A DNA stretch of 64,000 nt from Dolichospermum sp. FACHB-1091 (GCF_014697585.1 NZ_JACJSB010000019.1:1-64000), one strand, 5' to 3'; shown: positions 8,422 to 17,812, numbered from the stretch's first letter. The notes: generated from the letters alone by a model not told the origin. Program-made: numbers and translations.

Positions 8422-9261
8422 ATGTCCGCTAGTATATCCTCTCATACGTCTTTCTCTCTGAAGTTAATAGGTGTAATCTGTATATTGTCTTTTGTTACAG
8501 GGTTTCTATTTTTATTATTTCCTTTGGAAATTACAGATAAACTCTGGCAAATTAACCTGTGTAGGAGTCTTGTAGAGCAGGGTTTTTTACCATTGCTTGG
8601 TCTGGGAGCAATTCTAACTGCATTCTATGTTGATAGAACTCGTGAAAGTGGTGACTTCTCGTCTCTTAGTCTAAAGTTGCCAATTTTTATACTTTCTAGT
8701 TTGTTGGGACTGATGTTTTTGTTGATTTTTCCCTTGTACCTGGTTAACGTCAATCAAATCAAGGAACAGGGGTTAACACGAATTAACCAAGAAGCAGAAC
8801 AGTTAGAAAACCAAGTTAAAGGTCAATTAGCACAAATACAAAATCAACTTAGTAATGATCAGGTAAAAGCGTCTGTAGAGAAACAACGTGCTGCATTAAA
8901 AGAGCAACTCAAGACCCAGCTAAATGAACTGGTTAAAGATGAGCAGAAGTATACTCAGGCAATTAATAATAACCAATTACCCACGGCGCAGAAGGATTTA
9001 CTCAAAAAGTATAAAGCAAATCCCCAAGCTCTGGATAATTTTATTGCCCAGCAAACAGACCCTCAACAACTAGCAAACCAGAGAATAGACCAAATTAACA
9101 GTCAAAAAGAACAACAGTTGCAAAAAACCCAGGCAGATGCCTGGAAAGAATTACGAACTGGTATTAATAGTTTATTGTTGTCAATTGGTTACATCGTCAT
9201 CGGCTGGAGAGGATTAAGAGGTATGGGTGTTTCCAAAAGTAGTTCCGGACGGAGCAAATGA
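8422..9261 (+). CDS. HpsJ-family membrane protein
   Basis: The 279-residue protein has hydrophobic segments at about 13-35, 50-70 and 84-107, then a long charged, glutamine-rich coiled coil (about 110-245) and a short C-terminal hydrophobic segment (LLLSIGYIVIGW). The arrangement, including LIGVICILSF and WQINLCRSLVEQG, matches cyanobacterial proteins annotated as HpsJ family after a hormogonium polysaccharide gene. No catalytic motif is visible, so it is probably structural or regulatory in the membrane. It follows cofG by 121 bases on the same strand. The family call is from memory of sequence pattern and is moderately sure; the function is not established. Confidence 0.6.
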   Translation: MSASISSHTSFSLKLIGVICILSFVTGFLFLLFPLEITDKLWQINLCRSLVEQGFLPLLGLGAILTAFYVDRTRESGDFSSLSLKLPIFILSSLLGLMFLLIFPLYLVNVNQIKEQGLTRINQEAEQLENQVKGQLAQIQNQLSNDQVKASVEKQRAALKEQLKTQLNELVKDEQKYTQAINNNQLPTAQKDLLKKYKANPQALDNFIAQQTDPQQLANQRIDQINSQKEQQLQKTQADAWKELRTGINSLLLSIGYIVIGWRGLRGMGVSKSSSGRSK

Positions 9262-9362
9262 GTCTAAAAAATAAATTGTAGCAATATGTAACTCTAGTTA
9301 GTTTGCCATCTACACGCTGTTTGGTAGAATATCTGGGTTGTTTAATCTCATGATTTTCATCT

Positions 9363-9866
9363 TTGAGTCAGTCAATAGAAACTATCAACCTCGATACATT
9401 AGCCCAAGAACTAGCAACCATCCAGCAAACAGGTTCTAAGCGGATTGCTTTGTTAGGTTCTCGTCATGTGCCAATTACCCATCAGCACCTCATTGAAATG
9501 ATGACTTATGCCCTAATTCTATCGGGGAACCGGATCATTACTTCTGGTGCTACAGGCACAAACTCTGCGGCCATACGGGGCGCAACACGGGCTGATCCCA
9601 ACTTACTCACGGTAATTCTACCCCAAAGCTTGGAGCGCCAACCCCAAGAATCACGCCAGCAATTAGAAGAAGTAATGCACCTGGTAGAAAACCCCAGCAA
9701 TGATAACCTGTCTCTAGCTGAGGCGAGTTACTTGTGTAACAAGGAAATCGTCTCTCGTTGTCAACAACTAATCTGCTTTGCATTTCACGATAGTCGCACC
9801 CTCCTACAAACTTGTAGCGATGCAGAAGAACAGCGAAAAGTGGTAACGCTTTTCTACTTTGACTAG
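9363..9866 (+). CDS. Short DprA/LOG-like Rossmann protein ('DNA recombination-mediator protein A')
   Basis: The 167-residue protein contains KRIALLGSRHVP and RIITSGATGTNSAAIRGA, the nucleotide-binding pattern of the DprA/LOG Rossmann superfamily, then LLTVILPQSLERQP. It matches a conserved cyanobacterial family usually labelled DNA recombination-mediator protein A. It is much shorter than true DprA (about 300 residues) and lacks the SAM and C-terminal domains, so a role in natural transformation should not be assumed. No in-frame ATG precedes the conserved region. TTG at 9363 (LSQSIETINL) is the best start. Confidence 0.7.
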   Translation: MSQSIETINLDTLAQELATIQQTGSKRIALLGSRHVPITHQHLIEMMTYALILSGNRIITSGATGTNSAAIRGATRADPNLLTVILPQSLERQPQESRQQLEEVMHLVENPSNDNLSLAEASYLCNKEIVSRCQQLICFAFHDSRTLLQTCSDAEEQRKVVTLFYFD

Positions 9867-9916
9867 CGTGAACCCCAATCTCCGCAAAGCTAATGATAGG
9901 GATGGGAAATTATCAT

Positions 9917-9957
9917 TGGATAAAGGGTAATGAGTTGACTAAATTACCCTTTATCCA
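9917..9957. terminator. 15-bp perfect hairpin downstream of the DprA-like gene
   Basis: TGGATAAAGGGTAAT (9917-9931) pairs exactly with 9943-9957 around an 11-base loop. It lies 50 bases after the stop codon. There is no clear T-run, so it could act as a terminator or as an mRNA-stabilising hairpin. Confidence 0.55.
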
Positions 9958-10006
9958 TTGACAATAAATGATCAATGTCAAACCAATTACCCTGTAAATT
10001 AATTTA

Positions 10007-10423
10007 ATGTCTCTATCTCTATTACCAGTACCTGCTATTTTTTTATCCTCTATTGTCGTCGCGGCTATTCTCATTTATGTACCCTATTTATTAGTAGCTT
10101 TTGCTAGAGTGCAGATAGGATATGATCTTTCTGCTCCACGCGCCATGTTTGACAAGCTACCTCCCTATGCCCAACGGGCAACATGGGCCCATGAAAACTC
10201 TTTTGAAGGATTTATGGTTTTTGCAGCGGCAGCTTTAATGGCTTATGTTACTGGAGTGAATTCTCCCCAAGGGGGGAATGCAGCGATAATGTTTATCATT
10301 GCTCGTTTGCTATACTCTATTTTCTATATTGCCAATATACCTTTGTTGAGATCACTCATGTTTGGTGTTGCTTCTTTTAGTTCTGGAACTCTGTTTTACC
10401 TCAGTCTCATGCAAATTAAATAA
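10007..10423 (+). CDS. MAPEG-family membrane protein
   Basis: The 138-residue protein has four hydrophobic segments and reads AILIYVPYLLVAFARVQIGY, then APRAMFDKLPPYAQRATWAH and ENSFEGFMVFAAAAL. R-A-x-x-A-H-x-N-x-x-E is the MAPEG signature (membrane-associated proteins in eicosanoid and glutathione metabolism). In bacteria such proteins are often glutathione S-transferase-like, but the cyanobacterial substrate is unknown. Length is normal for the family. It stands alone between two repeat-rich spacers, with the heptad-like repeat block and yajQ downstream. Confidence 0.85.
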   Translation: MSLSLLPVPAIFLSSIVVAAILIYVPYLLVAFARVQIGYDLSAPRAMFDKLPPYAQRATWAHENSFEGFMVFAAAALMAYVTGVNSPQGGNAAIMFIIARLLYSIFYIANIPLLRSLMFGVASFSSGTLFYLSLMQIK

Positions 10424-10462
10424 TTAGGTAAAAGGGAATAAGGAAAATATTTATTTTTAATC

Positions 10463-10540
10463 TTCCCTGTTCCCTGTTAAGAGTTCCCTGTTAAGAGTTC
10501 CCTGTTCCCTGTTAAGAGTTCCCTGTTCCCTCTTCCCCAT
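10463..10540. repeat. Short tandem repeats of CCCTGTT / GTTAAGAGTT
   Basis: TTCCCTGTTCCCTGTTAAGA-type words repeat with small variations between the MAPEG gene and yajQ. Similar CCCTGTT repeats occur at 27969-28050 and 34065-34099, so this is a dispersed simple-repeat family. Confidence 0.85.
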
Positions 10541-10561
10541 TACCAATTACCAATTTTATTT

Positions 10562-11053
10562 ATGGCTTCTACTTTTTCCTTTGATATTGTCAGTGACTTT
10601 GATAGACAAGAATTAGTTAATACTATTGATCAAGTCATCAGAGATGTTAAAAGCCGTTATGATCTTAAAGACACTCAAACCACAGTCGAATTAAGCGAAG
10701 AAAAAATTACTATTGGTACTGACAGTGACTTTACTTTAGAATCTGTCCATACCATTCTGCGGGAAAAAGCCGCCAAGCGTAATCTTTCCCAAAAAATCTT
10801 TGAATTTGGTAAAATCGAATCTGCCAGCGGCAACCGTGTTAGGCAAGAAATTACTCTGAAAAAAGGTATCAACCAAGAAATTGCCAAACAAATTTCCAAG
10901 TTGATTCGAGAGGAAATTAAGAAAGTTCAAGCATCAATTCAAGGTGACGCTGTGCGTGTGACAGCCAAATCAAAAGATGATTTACAACTTGTTATTCAAC
11001 GTCTTAAACAAGAAGATTTCCCCGTTGCCTTACAATTTACAAATTACCGTTAG
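10562..11053 (+). CDS. yajQ: YajQ-family nucleotide-binding protein
   Basis: The 163-residue protein [20 protein letters not shown] ends with [20 protein letters not shown] and FTNYR, both hallmarks of the YajQ family. Members bind nucleotides, and some bind cyclic di-GMP and act in signalling. The full length and both repeated ferredoxin-like halves are present. It is convergent with the TM2-domain gene. An 11-bp hairpin 7 bases after the stop probably terminates it. The family is secure; the ligand in this organism is not known. Confidence 0.92.
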   Translation: MASTFSFDIVSDFDRQELVNTIDQVIRDVKSRYDLKDTQTTVELSEEKITIGTDSDFTLESVHTILREKAAKRNLSQKIFEFGKIESASGNRVRQEITLKKGINQEIAKQISKLIREEIKKVQASIQGDAVRVTAKSKDDLQLVIQRLKQEDFPVALQFTNYR

Positions 11054-11060
11054 AAAATAT

Positions 11061-11085
11061 AATTGATAATTGTCAATTATCAATT
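11061..11085. terminator. Hairpin after yajQ
   Basis: AATTGATAATT (11061-11071) and AATTATCAATT (11075-11085) form an 11-bp A/T-rich stem with a 3-base loop, seven bases downstream of the yajQ stop. Confidence 0.5.
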
Positions 11086-11160
11086 AGGGTTTGCTGGAAA
11101 ATTTGTCTGTGAGGGTAGGGAACAATCAACAGTCAATAAACGGTTTTAGCTTTATTTAGC

Positions 11161-11178
11161 AAGCCCTAATTAGGGCTT
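11161..11178. terminator. 18-bp perfect palindrome between convergent genes
   Basis: AAGCCCTAATTAGGGCTT is a perfect palindrome between yajQ and the convergent TM2 gene. It could terminate either strand. The AGGGCTT words also resemble dispersed cyanobacterial repeat units. Confidence 0.45.
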
Positions 11179-11215
11179 ATAGAGCTTACGGCTTCCCTAA
11201 AGGATACGCTACTAC

Positions 11216-11587
11216 CTAAATGTGATCTAACATCCGACGGCGTTTCTGCTCAAACTCATACTCAGAAATTAATCCTTCTTGACGAAGCGCGTCTAATTCC
11301 CTCAAAGCATTAGCTACTGATTCTACTTGATTATTCCCCAGTGGTGATACCTTGGCTCGGCTTATACCGACATTAAAATAACGATCAAAAGTGGACTGAT
11401 CTTGAGTTAAATACCAAATAAACTCAATAGCACTGGCTACTCTGGGAATAGGTGTCCAAGATAATATAACATACACTATTCCCCAAATTGGCTGTCCCAA
11501 GTAGAATTTATGTAAACCTGGAATCGTAATTGTACCAGAAAAAGCTAAAGTAGCAGCAATAATGCGGTTTTTTCCCGTGTTTAACAT
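11216..11587 (-). CDS. TM2-domain membrane protein with C-terminal SHOCT-like segment
   Basis: The 123-residue protein has two hydrophobic helices at about 9-50 (IIAATLAFSGTITIPGLHKF, then YLGQPIWGIVYVILSWTPIP). The G-x-H-K-F-Y-L-G core is the TM2 signature. The C-terminal end, LDALRQEGLISEYEFEQKRR, is a SHOCT-like short helix pair found at the end of many small membrane proteins. The function is unknown. It is transcribed towards yajQ. The following 196 bases to the DUF1825 gene hold the two divergent promoters. Confidence 0.78.
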   Translation of the reverse strand: MLNTGKNRIIAATLAFSGTITIPGLHKFYLGQPIWGIVYVILSWTPIPRVASAIEFIWYLTQDQSTFDRYFNVGISRAKVSPLGNNQVESVANALRELDALRQEGLISEYEFEQKRRRMLDHI

Positions 11588-11783
11588 TGTTCCATCCTAA
11601 CATAATTTGTGGGATAATTTGTCAAGTTGTCTAAAAAGCTCAGAAAACAAGTAGTGAAATTTGGGTAAAAAACCCTACTTTAACCGACGTAGTTTTTATA
11701 TATCAGTTTTCTACACTAAAATGAGATGTAGAGGCAAAATTTCAAGCTACTGGACTAAGAGTAATCATATAAATTAAAGGAAA

Positions 11784-12107
11784 ATGGGATTCTTCGACTC
11801 GGAAATAGTGCAGCAAGAGGCCAAGCAGTTGTTTGAAGACTATCAAGCACTAATTCAACTTGGCAACAGCTACGGTAAATTTGACCGCGAGGGTAAGAAA
11901 TTGTTTATTGAGCAAATGGAATCTATGATGGACAGATATCGCGTCTTTATGAAGCGTTTCGAGCTATCAGAGGATTTCATGGCCCAAATGACTATACAGC
12001 AACTAAAAACTCAATTAGGTCAGTTTGGTGTAACTCCACAACAAATGTTTGAGCAAATGAATGTCACATTAGAAAGGATGAAAGCGGATTTGGAAAAAAC
12101 AAAATGA
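11784..12107 (+). CDS. DUF1825-family protein
   Basis: The 107-residue, all-helical, acidic protein MGFFDSEIVQQEAKQLFEDY matches a short family (DUF1825) found almost only in cyanobacteria. There is no signal peptide or membrane segment, and its function is unknown. An AAAGGAAA ribosome-binding site precedes the ATG. The gene stands alone and is followed by a heptamer array. Confidence 0.8.
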   Translation: MGFFDSEIVQQEAKQLFEDYQALIQLGNSYGKFDREGKKLFIEQMESMMDRYRVFMKRFELSEDFMAQMTIQQLKTQLGQFGVTPQQMFEQMNVTLERMKADLEKTK

Positions 12108-12113
12108 CCATTT

Positions 12114-12268
12114 AGGTAATGGGTAATAGGTAATGGGTAATGGGTAATAGGTAATGGGTAATGGGTAATAGGTAATAGGTAATAGGTAATGGGTAATAGG
12201 TAATAGGTAACAATAATTTCCCATCACCACTGTCACCTGTCAACTGTCAACTGTCAACTGTCACCTGA
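12114..12268. repeat. Heptamer array (GGTAATN) followed by CTGTCAACTGTCA repeats
   Basis: About 13 copies of a degenerate heptamer alternating TAATGGG and TAATAGG fill 12114-12210, followed by 7-base CTGTCAA/CTGTCAC words at 12226-12268. Such short tandemly repeated repetitive (STRR) arrays are typical of heterocystous cyanobacteria. A second TAATGGG array lies at 27748-27844. Confidence 0.93.
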
Positions 12269-12279
12269 TAACTAACCTA

Positions 12280-14202
12280 TTAATTTGACTTAGGACGTGG
12301 GAACTGAGAGGGAGACTTAAACTTCTCTACAGGCACATCTTTAAGTGCTTTTACCATAAAATCGCGCCAAATAGGGGCTACCATTACCCCACCAGTTGCC
12401 CCACGTGCTAGTTGTCTGTTGTCGTCCCTACCTACCCAAACCGCAGTAGTTAGTTGTGGCACAGTACCCACAAACCAAATATCCTTTTCTGAGGATGTAG
12501 TTCCGGTTTTCCCCGCCGCTGGTCTATTTATGGCGGCATTTTTACCCGTACCTTCAGTAATTACCGAAGTCATAATATCAATAGTTGCCGCTGATGCCCA
12601 AGAATCGAGAACTTGTTTAGGTTTAGGTGTATTATCGAGAATGACATTACCAGCACTATCTGTAATGCGGACAATTACGGTAGGTGGTGATTGCCAGCCA
12701 TAATTAGCAAAGGTAGCATAAGCACTAGCAATTTCTAGAGGAGTGACACCAATAGCACCTAAAGGCAGAGAGGTAACGGGTTCCATTGGACTCATAATAC
12801 CCAAAGTCCGGCAGGTTTCAATGACTTTATTCATTCCCACCGCTTTACCAAGTTTAATCACTGGGATGTTCCGAGAAGTAGCTAAGGCTGCGCGAATTGA
12901 CATTGCTCCGGCAAAACTACCATCATAGTTTTTTGGATAGTACCGACCGTTACCATCTTGGTAGCTGACTGGAGCATCTATGACTGTGGTATCCGGTGCA
13001 TATTTACCAGTAGCAAAGGCAGCATAGTAAACAAAAGGCTTAAATGAAGAACCTGGTTGACGTTGCGCTTGGGTAGCTCGATTAAATTCACTGGTTTTAT
13101 AATCTACACCACCAACTAGAGCTTTAACAAAATGCGTCCGAGGATCAATTGCCACCAAGGCCATTTGATTCTTAGATAACCCTTGGGACTGAAGCTTTTG
13201 GTGCCATTCTTTAATGGTTTCTTCGGCCATGGCTTGGAATTTAGCATCAACAGTAGTTTGTACGCGCATTCCTCCTTTGAGCAGGGCTTCCCGGCCAAAT
13301 TTTTTCCGCAACTCTTGGGCTACTGTATCGGTAATATAAGGTAGGGCGCTACCTTGAAAAGACCTGATTTTACCAAGTTTAATTTCTTCTTTTAAGGCAT
13401 CATCCTTTTCTTTTTGGGTAATCCAATTTAACTCTATCATCCGCCCCAAAACTTCTTTTTGTTTCTGTTTGGCCATTTTCATGCTGGCAAAAGGGCTAAA
13501 CTCTTCTGGTGCTTGGATTAAACCAGCCATCATGGCTGATTCACCTAAAGTTAAATATTCTGCTGATTTGTTAAAATAACTGCGGGCTGCTGTTTGCACA
13601 CCGTAGTTGTTATGACCCCAATAAACTTGATTGAGGTACATTTCCAGAATCTCGTCTTTACTGAGAATTTGCTCTAAACGAATTGCTAGTACAGCCTCGG
13701 CTAATTTCCGCGTAAAAGCCCGTTTTTGCGACAAAAACAGGTTTTTCACCAATTGCATGGTGATGGTAGAACCACCTTCTTTGACACCACCTGCTACCAT
13801 GTTGACTACCACAGCACGGCCAACTCCACTAGGATTAATCCCATGATGATCGTAAAAGTGACCATCTTCACTGGCCAAAACTGCGCGTTTGAGGTTGGGG
13901 GAAATTCTATCCAATGGTACTACTTCTCGGTTAGCTTCTCCGTGGATACTGGTTAAAAGTTTACCTTTTATATCGTATATGTAAGTTGTTTCTGAAGGAA
14001 AAAAGTTTTTAATTTGTCTAACATCTGGTAAATTACGGAAACTAATGGCTAAACCAACTAGTGTCCCCGCTATAATGGAGCTTGACAGGAGTGTTATAAA
14101 TAGGAGAGTACCCCCAGTTATCTGACCGACTCCTTTAAAAAACTCAAATTCAGATGAATCCTGCTGTTGTGGTTGTTTGTTATCAAAAGTCCTGGATGAC
14201 AC
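12280..14202 (-). CDS. Class A penicillin-binding protein (PBP1A type)
   Basis: This bifunctional peptidoglycan synthase of 640 residues has a cytoplasmic N terminus and one transmembrane helix (about 32-54). The glycosyltransferase 51 domain shows ASEDGHFYDHHG (catalytic Glu112) and GGSTITMQLVKNLFLS. The transpeptidase domain has QPGSSFKPF (Ser385, Lys388), SRN and GKTGTTSS. All catalytic motifs are intact. It is divergent from tyrS across a 156-base spacer. Cyanobacteria carry several class A PBPs; which ponA paralogue this is cannot be told. Confidence 0.93.
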   Translation of the reverse strand: MSSRTFDNKQPQQQDSSEFEFFKGVGQITGGTLLFITLLSSSIIAGTLVGLAISFRNLPDVRQIKNFFPSETTYIYDIKGKLLTSIHGEANREVVPLDRISPNLKRAVLASEDGHFYDHHGINPSGVGRAVVVNMVAGGVKEGGSTITMQLVKNLFLSQKRAFTRKLAEAVLAIRLEQILSKDEILEMYLNQVYWGHNNYGVQTAARSYFNKSAEYLTLGESAMMAGLIQAPEEFSPFASMKMAKQKQKEVLGRMIELNWITQKEKDDALKEEIKLGKIRSFQGSALPYITDTVAQELRKKFGREALLKGGMRVQTTVDAKFQAMAEETIKEWHQKLQSQGLSKNQMALVAIDPRTHFVKALVGGVDYKTSEFNRATQAQRQPGSSFKPFVYYAAFATGKYAPDTTVIDAPVSYQDGNGRYYPKNYDGSFAGAMSIRAALATSRNIPVIKLGKAVGMNKVIETCRTLGIMSPMEPVTSLPLGAIGVTPLEIASAYATFANYGWQSPPTVIVRITDSAGNVILDNTPKPKQVLDSWASAATIDIMTSVITEGTGKNAAINRPAAGKTGTTSSEKDIWFVGTVPQLTTAVWVGRDDNRQLARGATGGVMVAPIWRDFMVKALKDVPVEKFKSPSQFPRPKSN

Positions 14203-14358
14203 GGCTATCTCACTTCCTCACTGGTAAATTTAAATGTAATTCATTAAATGGCAAAAGACGGTTAATTTTTTGTAATTATAGTAATCTGGCAAAACAGAGC
14301 AGGGATGACAACCCTAACTTTTACAGTCGAAAGTATATTTAATGGCGAATTTCTTAGT

Positions 14359-15555
14359 ATGACGCAAAATTTCTCTTGGTTGCATCGTGGTGTGGCAGAA
14401 ATTTTTCCTCAACCCCATAACGATGATCATGACACGGAAAGTCTGGAAAAACGGTTACTTAATTCTGACCGTCCTTTAAGAATTAAACTAGGTATTGACC
14501 CTACGGGGGCAGATATTCATCTTGGTCATAGTATACCTGTGCGGAAATTGCGGGCTTTTCAAGATGCTGGTCATACGGCGGTACTGATTATTGGGGATTT
14601 TACGGCGCGAATTGGTGATCCTACTGGTAAATCTGAGGTGCGTCGTCAGCTAACGGAGGCTGATGTGACACGAAATGCTCAAACTTACCTTGACCAGGTA
14701 CGTCCTATTTTAGATTTTGATACCCCTGGTCGGTTGGAGGTACGTTATAACTCTCAATGGCTTTCCCAGATGGATTTAGGAAAAACTTTAGAGCTACTTT
14801 CTACCATGACTGTAGGACAAATGTTAGCTAAGGAAGGTTTTGCAGAACGTTATAAACAAGAGAATCCTATTTTTCTCCATGAGTTCCTGTATCCACTGAT
14901 GCAAGGTTATGATTCTGTGGCTGTGGAAGCTGATGTAGAATTAGGGGGAACTGATCAAAAATTTAACATCGCTGTCGGTCGAGATCTACAACGTCATTTT
15001 GGTTTAAAACCGCAGTTTGGACTGTTATTACCAATTTTGATTGGGACTGATGGTGTACAAAAAATGTCGAAGTCTTTAGGTAATTATGTTGGTTTGGGTG
15101 AACATCCTTCACAAAAGTATCAAAAACTCCAAGGTGTACCAGATAATTTACTCTCACAGTATTTTGAATTGCTGACAGATCTACCTTTAGATAGTTTGCC
15201 ACAAAACCCACGCGATCGCCAGGAGTATTTAGCCTGGGAAGTGGTGCGTCAATATCACGGTGAAGCGGCAGCTAATGAGGCTAGAGAGGCTGCTAAAAGT
15301 GGTGGAAGGGAGGGAACATTACCGGAGTATTCTGTGGCTGTTATTCCTCAATTCCCTGCGAAATTAGCCTTTATTTTGGGTGCTACTGGTTTATGTAAAA
15401 GTACCGCCGAAGGTAAACGGAAAATTCAGGAAGGTGGAGTGAGAATAGATGGTGATAAGATTACTGATGCGGATGTAAGTTTTTCTCAGCCTGATGATTT
15501 ATATAATAAGGTGTTACAGGTGGGTAAGAAGAATTTTATACGGTTAGTAAAGTAG
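14359..15555 (+). CDS. tyrS: Tyrosyl-tRNA synthetase
   Basis: The 398-residue enzyme charges tRNA-Tyr with tyrosine. It shows the HIGH-type motif HLGHS (54-58) after GIDPTGADI, the KMSKS motif in [10 protein letters not shown], and a C-terminal S4-like RNA-binding segment ([12 protein letters not shown]). The KMSKS form places it in the TyrRZ-like branch. Translation could start at an in-frame ATG at 14305. The start at 14359 ([17 protein letters not shown]) is chosen because tyrosyl-tRNA synthetases of this type begin close to the W-L-x-R-G motif. It is divergent from the PBP gene. Confidence 0.94.
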   Translation: MTQNFSWLHRGVAEIFPQPHNDDHDTESLEKRLLNSDRPLRIKLGIDPTGADIHLGHSIPVRKLRAFQDAGHTAVLIIGDFTARIGDPTGKSEVRRQLTEADVTRNAQTYLDQVRPILDFDTPGRLEVRYNSQWLSQMDLGKTLELLSTMTVGQMLAKEGFAERYKQENPIFLHEFLYPLMQGYDSVAVEADVELGGTDQKFNIAVGRDLQRHFGLKPQFGLLLPILIGTDGVQKMSKSLGNYVGLGEHPSQKYQKLQGVPDNLLSQYFELLTDLPLDSLPQNPRDRQEYLAWEVVRQYHGEAAANEAREAAKSGGREGTLPEYSVAVIPQFPAKLAFILGATGLCKSTAEGKRKIQEGGVRIDGDKITDADVSFSQPDDLYNKVLQVGKKNFIRLVK

Positions 15556-15580
15556 CTATCAGCTATCAGCTATCAGCTTA
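15554..15580. repeat. AGCTATC heptamer repeat
   Basis: AGCTATCAGCTATCAGCTAT is a short tandem heptamer overlapping the tyrS stop region. Confidence 0.75.
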
Positions 15581-15644
15581 AAATAAAAAAACTGACTGCT
15601 GACGGCTGTTATAATGTTTTCATCATTAATAATTGTTCAAAGTC

Positions 15645-16265
15645 ATGATTCAAACCTTAACTAAAATTGTTACCTTTGAGGAATTTGTTAACTCGCTTCC
15701 TGACAATTCCGATATACGTTATGAATTACATCATGGAAAAATTGTTAAAATGGCGCAACCAGTGGGAGATCATGAAGAAGTTAAAGGGTTTTTAGGTGTG
15801 GAAATTCCCTTTGAAATTAAACGAATGGGATTATCTTATGTGATACCTAATCAAGTTATAGTTAGACCAGAAGGTAAAGATTCTGGTTATTTTCCCGATT
15901 TGTTGGTTTTAAATCGTGCCAATTTAGCTAATGAACAATTATGGAAAAAACAATCAGTTATTAGTCATGGTGCTTCCATAGCTTTAATCATCGAAATTGT
16001 TTCCACTAATTGGCGTGATGATTACCATTTAAAGTATGCTGATTATGAGGAAATGGGTATTGCTGAATATTGGATTATAGATTATGCAGCTTTAGGAGGA
16101 CGTAATTTTATTGGTAATCCTAAACAACCTACTATTTCTGTTTGTAATTTGGTAGATGGAGAATATCAAATCAGTAAATTTAGAGATGATGAACAGGTTA
16201 TTTCTCAAACTTTTCCTGAATTAAATTTAACTGCAAATCAGATTTTAAAAGCTGGTATGATGTAG
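15645..16265 (+). CDS. Uma2-family putative restriction endonuclease (DUF820)
   Basis: The 206-residue protein reads IVTFEEFVNSLPD, YELHHGKIVKM, GYFPDLLVLNR and ALIIEIVSTNWRDDY, then YADYEEMGIAEYWIIDY. The P-D ... E-I-V-S pattern is the PD-(D/E)XK-like core of the Uma2 family, which is hugely expanded in cyanobacteria. No substrate is known for these proteins and no methyltransferase is nearby. ATG 15645 is chosen over a TTG four codons upstream. A second Uma2 gene lies at 39046-39681. Confidence 0.88.
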   Translation: MIQTLTKIVTFEEFVNSLPDNSDIRYELHHGKIVKMAQPVGDHEEVKGFLGVEIPFEIKRMGLSYVIPNQVIVRPEGKDSGYFPDLLVLNRANLANEQLWKKQSVISHGASIALIIEIVSTNWRDDYHLKYADYEEMGIAEYWIIDYAALGGRNFIGNPKQPTISVCNLVDGEYQISKFRDDEQVISQTFPELNLTANQILKAGMM

Positions 16266-16353
16266 GTTTAAATTACAATTTTTCAATCAAGATATTTGCA
16301 GATTTATTCCCCAAACATTATCTAAACAGCTATAAATTAATTTTGACTAATCT

Positions 16354-16444
16354 AGGACTTACCCACGATTCACTGAATAACGAACCACAGAGGCACAGAG
16401 AACACAGAGAAATGAGGGTTTGAGGAATATTTTGCTTAAGTCCT
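16354..16444. mobile_element. MITE-like element with AGGACTTA inverted ends
   Basis: The segment starts AGGACTTACCCACG and ends with the reverse complement (TTTGCTTAAGTCCT). Its core contains a GAACCACAGAGGCACAGAGA word. A similar 90-base element with better conserved ends (AGGACTTACGCA) lies at 41131-41220. No transposase is encoded. Its right end supplies the stop codon of the STAND ATPase gene. Confidence 0.65.
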
Positions 16445-17812
16445 GTAATCTTGACAAAAATTTCTGACATATTCCCTGAAAATAGGAGATAAATCAAACA
16501 ATATGTTATCCCCTGTAATTTTCTGAATTAAATACCTTTTTTGTAGAGATTCTAACCCATTAATAAAATTAGTAGAAGATAATTCTAAGGTAATTTTTAG
16601 ATATTCTCTAGATACAGGTTGATTACATTTACTCAATGCTAAAATAATCTGTTGTTCAATGGGTGATATTTTGTTAAATATTTGGCTAAATAAAGATTGC
16701 ATTTCTTGAGTAATTACTAATTCATTTTCTGCTAAAAATTCACTAACTTTACCATTAAAAATCTTTTTAATTGAGATGGTAATAGTTTTTAGAAACAATG
16801 GATGACCTGTATATAATATCATTAAATTTAACCAAGTATCTTCATCTTTTAATCCGGTATTTTTGAGAATATCTATATTTTCTAGTCCTGATAGTTCTAA
16901 AGATTTGATAGGATATAATTCTTCATCTAAAGATTCCATTTCTGGACATTGTTCTTGACTGATTAAGATTACATGACTTTGATGTTGGGTTTCTGTAATC
17001 ATTTTGAATAAGGTTTGATAGTCTTGATATTCTGGTTGATATTTTCCCGCAAATTGATGAGGAGTAAAGATATTTTGTACATCATCAAGAATAATTAAGC
17101 ATTTTTTATTTGTGAGAATATCAAATAATTGTTTTAATTTATCATTTATAGTTGCTTTGGGTTCTTGTTGACAAGTATTTAATAAGTCGTTAATTAGTAA
17201 ATTTAGGGATTTGGGAAATTTTAAACTTCTCCAAATAATAACTTCAAACTTTTGTTGATGTAAGTCTATAAATCTTTTAACGAGGGTGGTTTTACCAATA
17301 CCGGATAATCCTAAGATGGAGATTAAATTAGTAGTTTGGTTTAATATCCAATGGGTAAGGGTTTGTAGTTCTTTTTCTCTGTTATGAAACTTGATGATTT
17401 GGGGTGCTAGAGTTAAATCGTGATGAGATAATTTAGATTGAGTATTTATATTAGTTTCTTGAGTTTTTTGATGAGAATGATTTAAGGTTTGTGGATAATA
17501 AAAATAATTGTTATTACCATTTATATTATAAATATTAGAATTTTCAAATGATTTAATATATCCCCTTTCTAATGTAGAACGGAAATTAGTTTTTTTAATA
17601 TCTTCATTTAATGCTTGAGATAAAAGTTGCCATAATTCAGCACCTATATCTCCGACATGATTTTTAGTAACATTACATTCTTGTGCAATATCATCATAGG
17701 TTCGTCTTTCCCATGTTCCCTGAACTACAGCAGCTTGAACGTCGTCTAAATGCTTGCCAGTTTTTTCAAAGACTATCTTATCAACAAATGTTACAACTTC
17801 GTTTACATTCAT
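16436..17812 (-). CDS. STAND ATPase: vMAP-type N-terminal helix-turn-helix domain + NB-ARC
   Basis: The 458-residue protein starts with a domain typical of vWA-MoxR-associated (vMAP) proteins (VVTFVDKIVFEKTGKHLDDV, then WERRTYDDIAQECN). A low-complexity linker rich in Asn and Gln (about 90-130) leads to an NB-ARC ATPase with Walker A GLSGIGKTT (168-176), Walker B LIILDDV (239-245), GHPLFL and a winged-helix segment. STAND proteins with this N-terminal domain are commonly signalling or defence switches. Here there are no C-terminal WD40 or TPR sensor repeats: the reading frame ends ...FCQDYRT inside the MITE-like element. The C terminus may therefore have been lost. It is divergent from the NERD-helicase. 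Confidence 0.8.
   Translation of the reverse strand: MNVNEVVTFVDKIVFEKTGKHLDDVQAAVVQGTWERRTYDDIAQECNVTKNHVGDIGAELWQLLSQALNEDIKKTNFRSTLERGYIKSFENSNIYNINGNNNYFYYPQTLNHSHQKTQETNINTQSKLSHHDLTLAPQIIKFHNREKELQTLTHWILNQTTNLISILGLSGIGKTTLVKRFIDLHQQKFEVIIWRSLKFPKSLNLLINDLLNTCQQEPKATINDKLKQLFDILTNKKCLIILDDVQNIFTPHQFAGKYQPEYQDYQTLFKMITETQHQSHVILISQEQCPEMESLDEELYPIKSLELSGLENIDILKNTGLKDEDTWLNLMILYTGHPLFLKTITISIKKIFNGKVSEFLAENELVITQEMQSLFSQIFNKISPIEQQIILALSKCNQPVSREYLKITLELSSTNFINGLESLQKRYLIQKITGDNILFDLSPIFREYVRNFCQDYRT

Noticed and set aside
9363..9866. Naming the gene dprA
   Set aside because: Only the Rossmann core is present at 167 residues; full DprA is much longer, so the gene symbol was not used.
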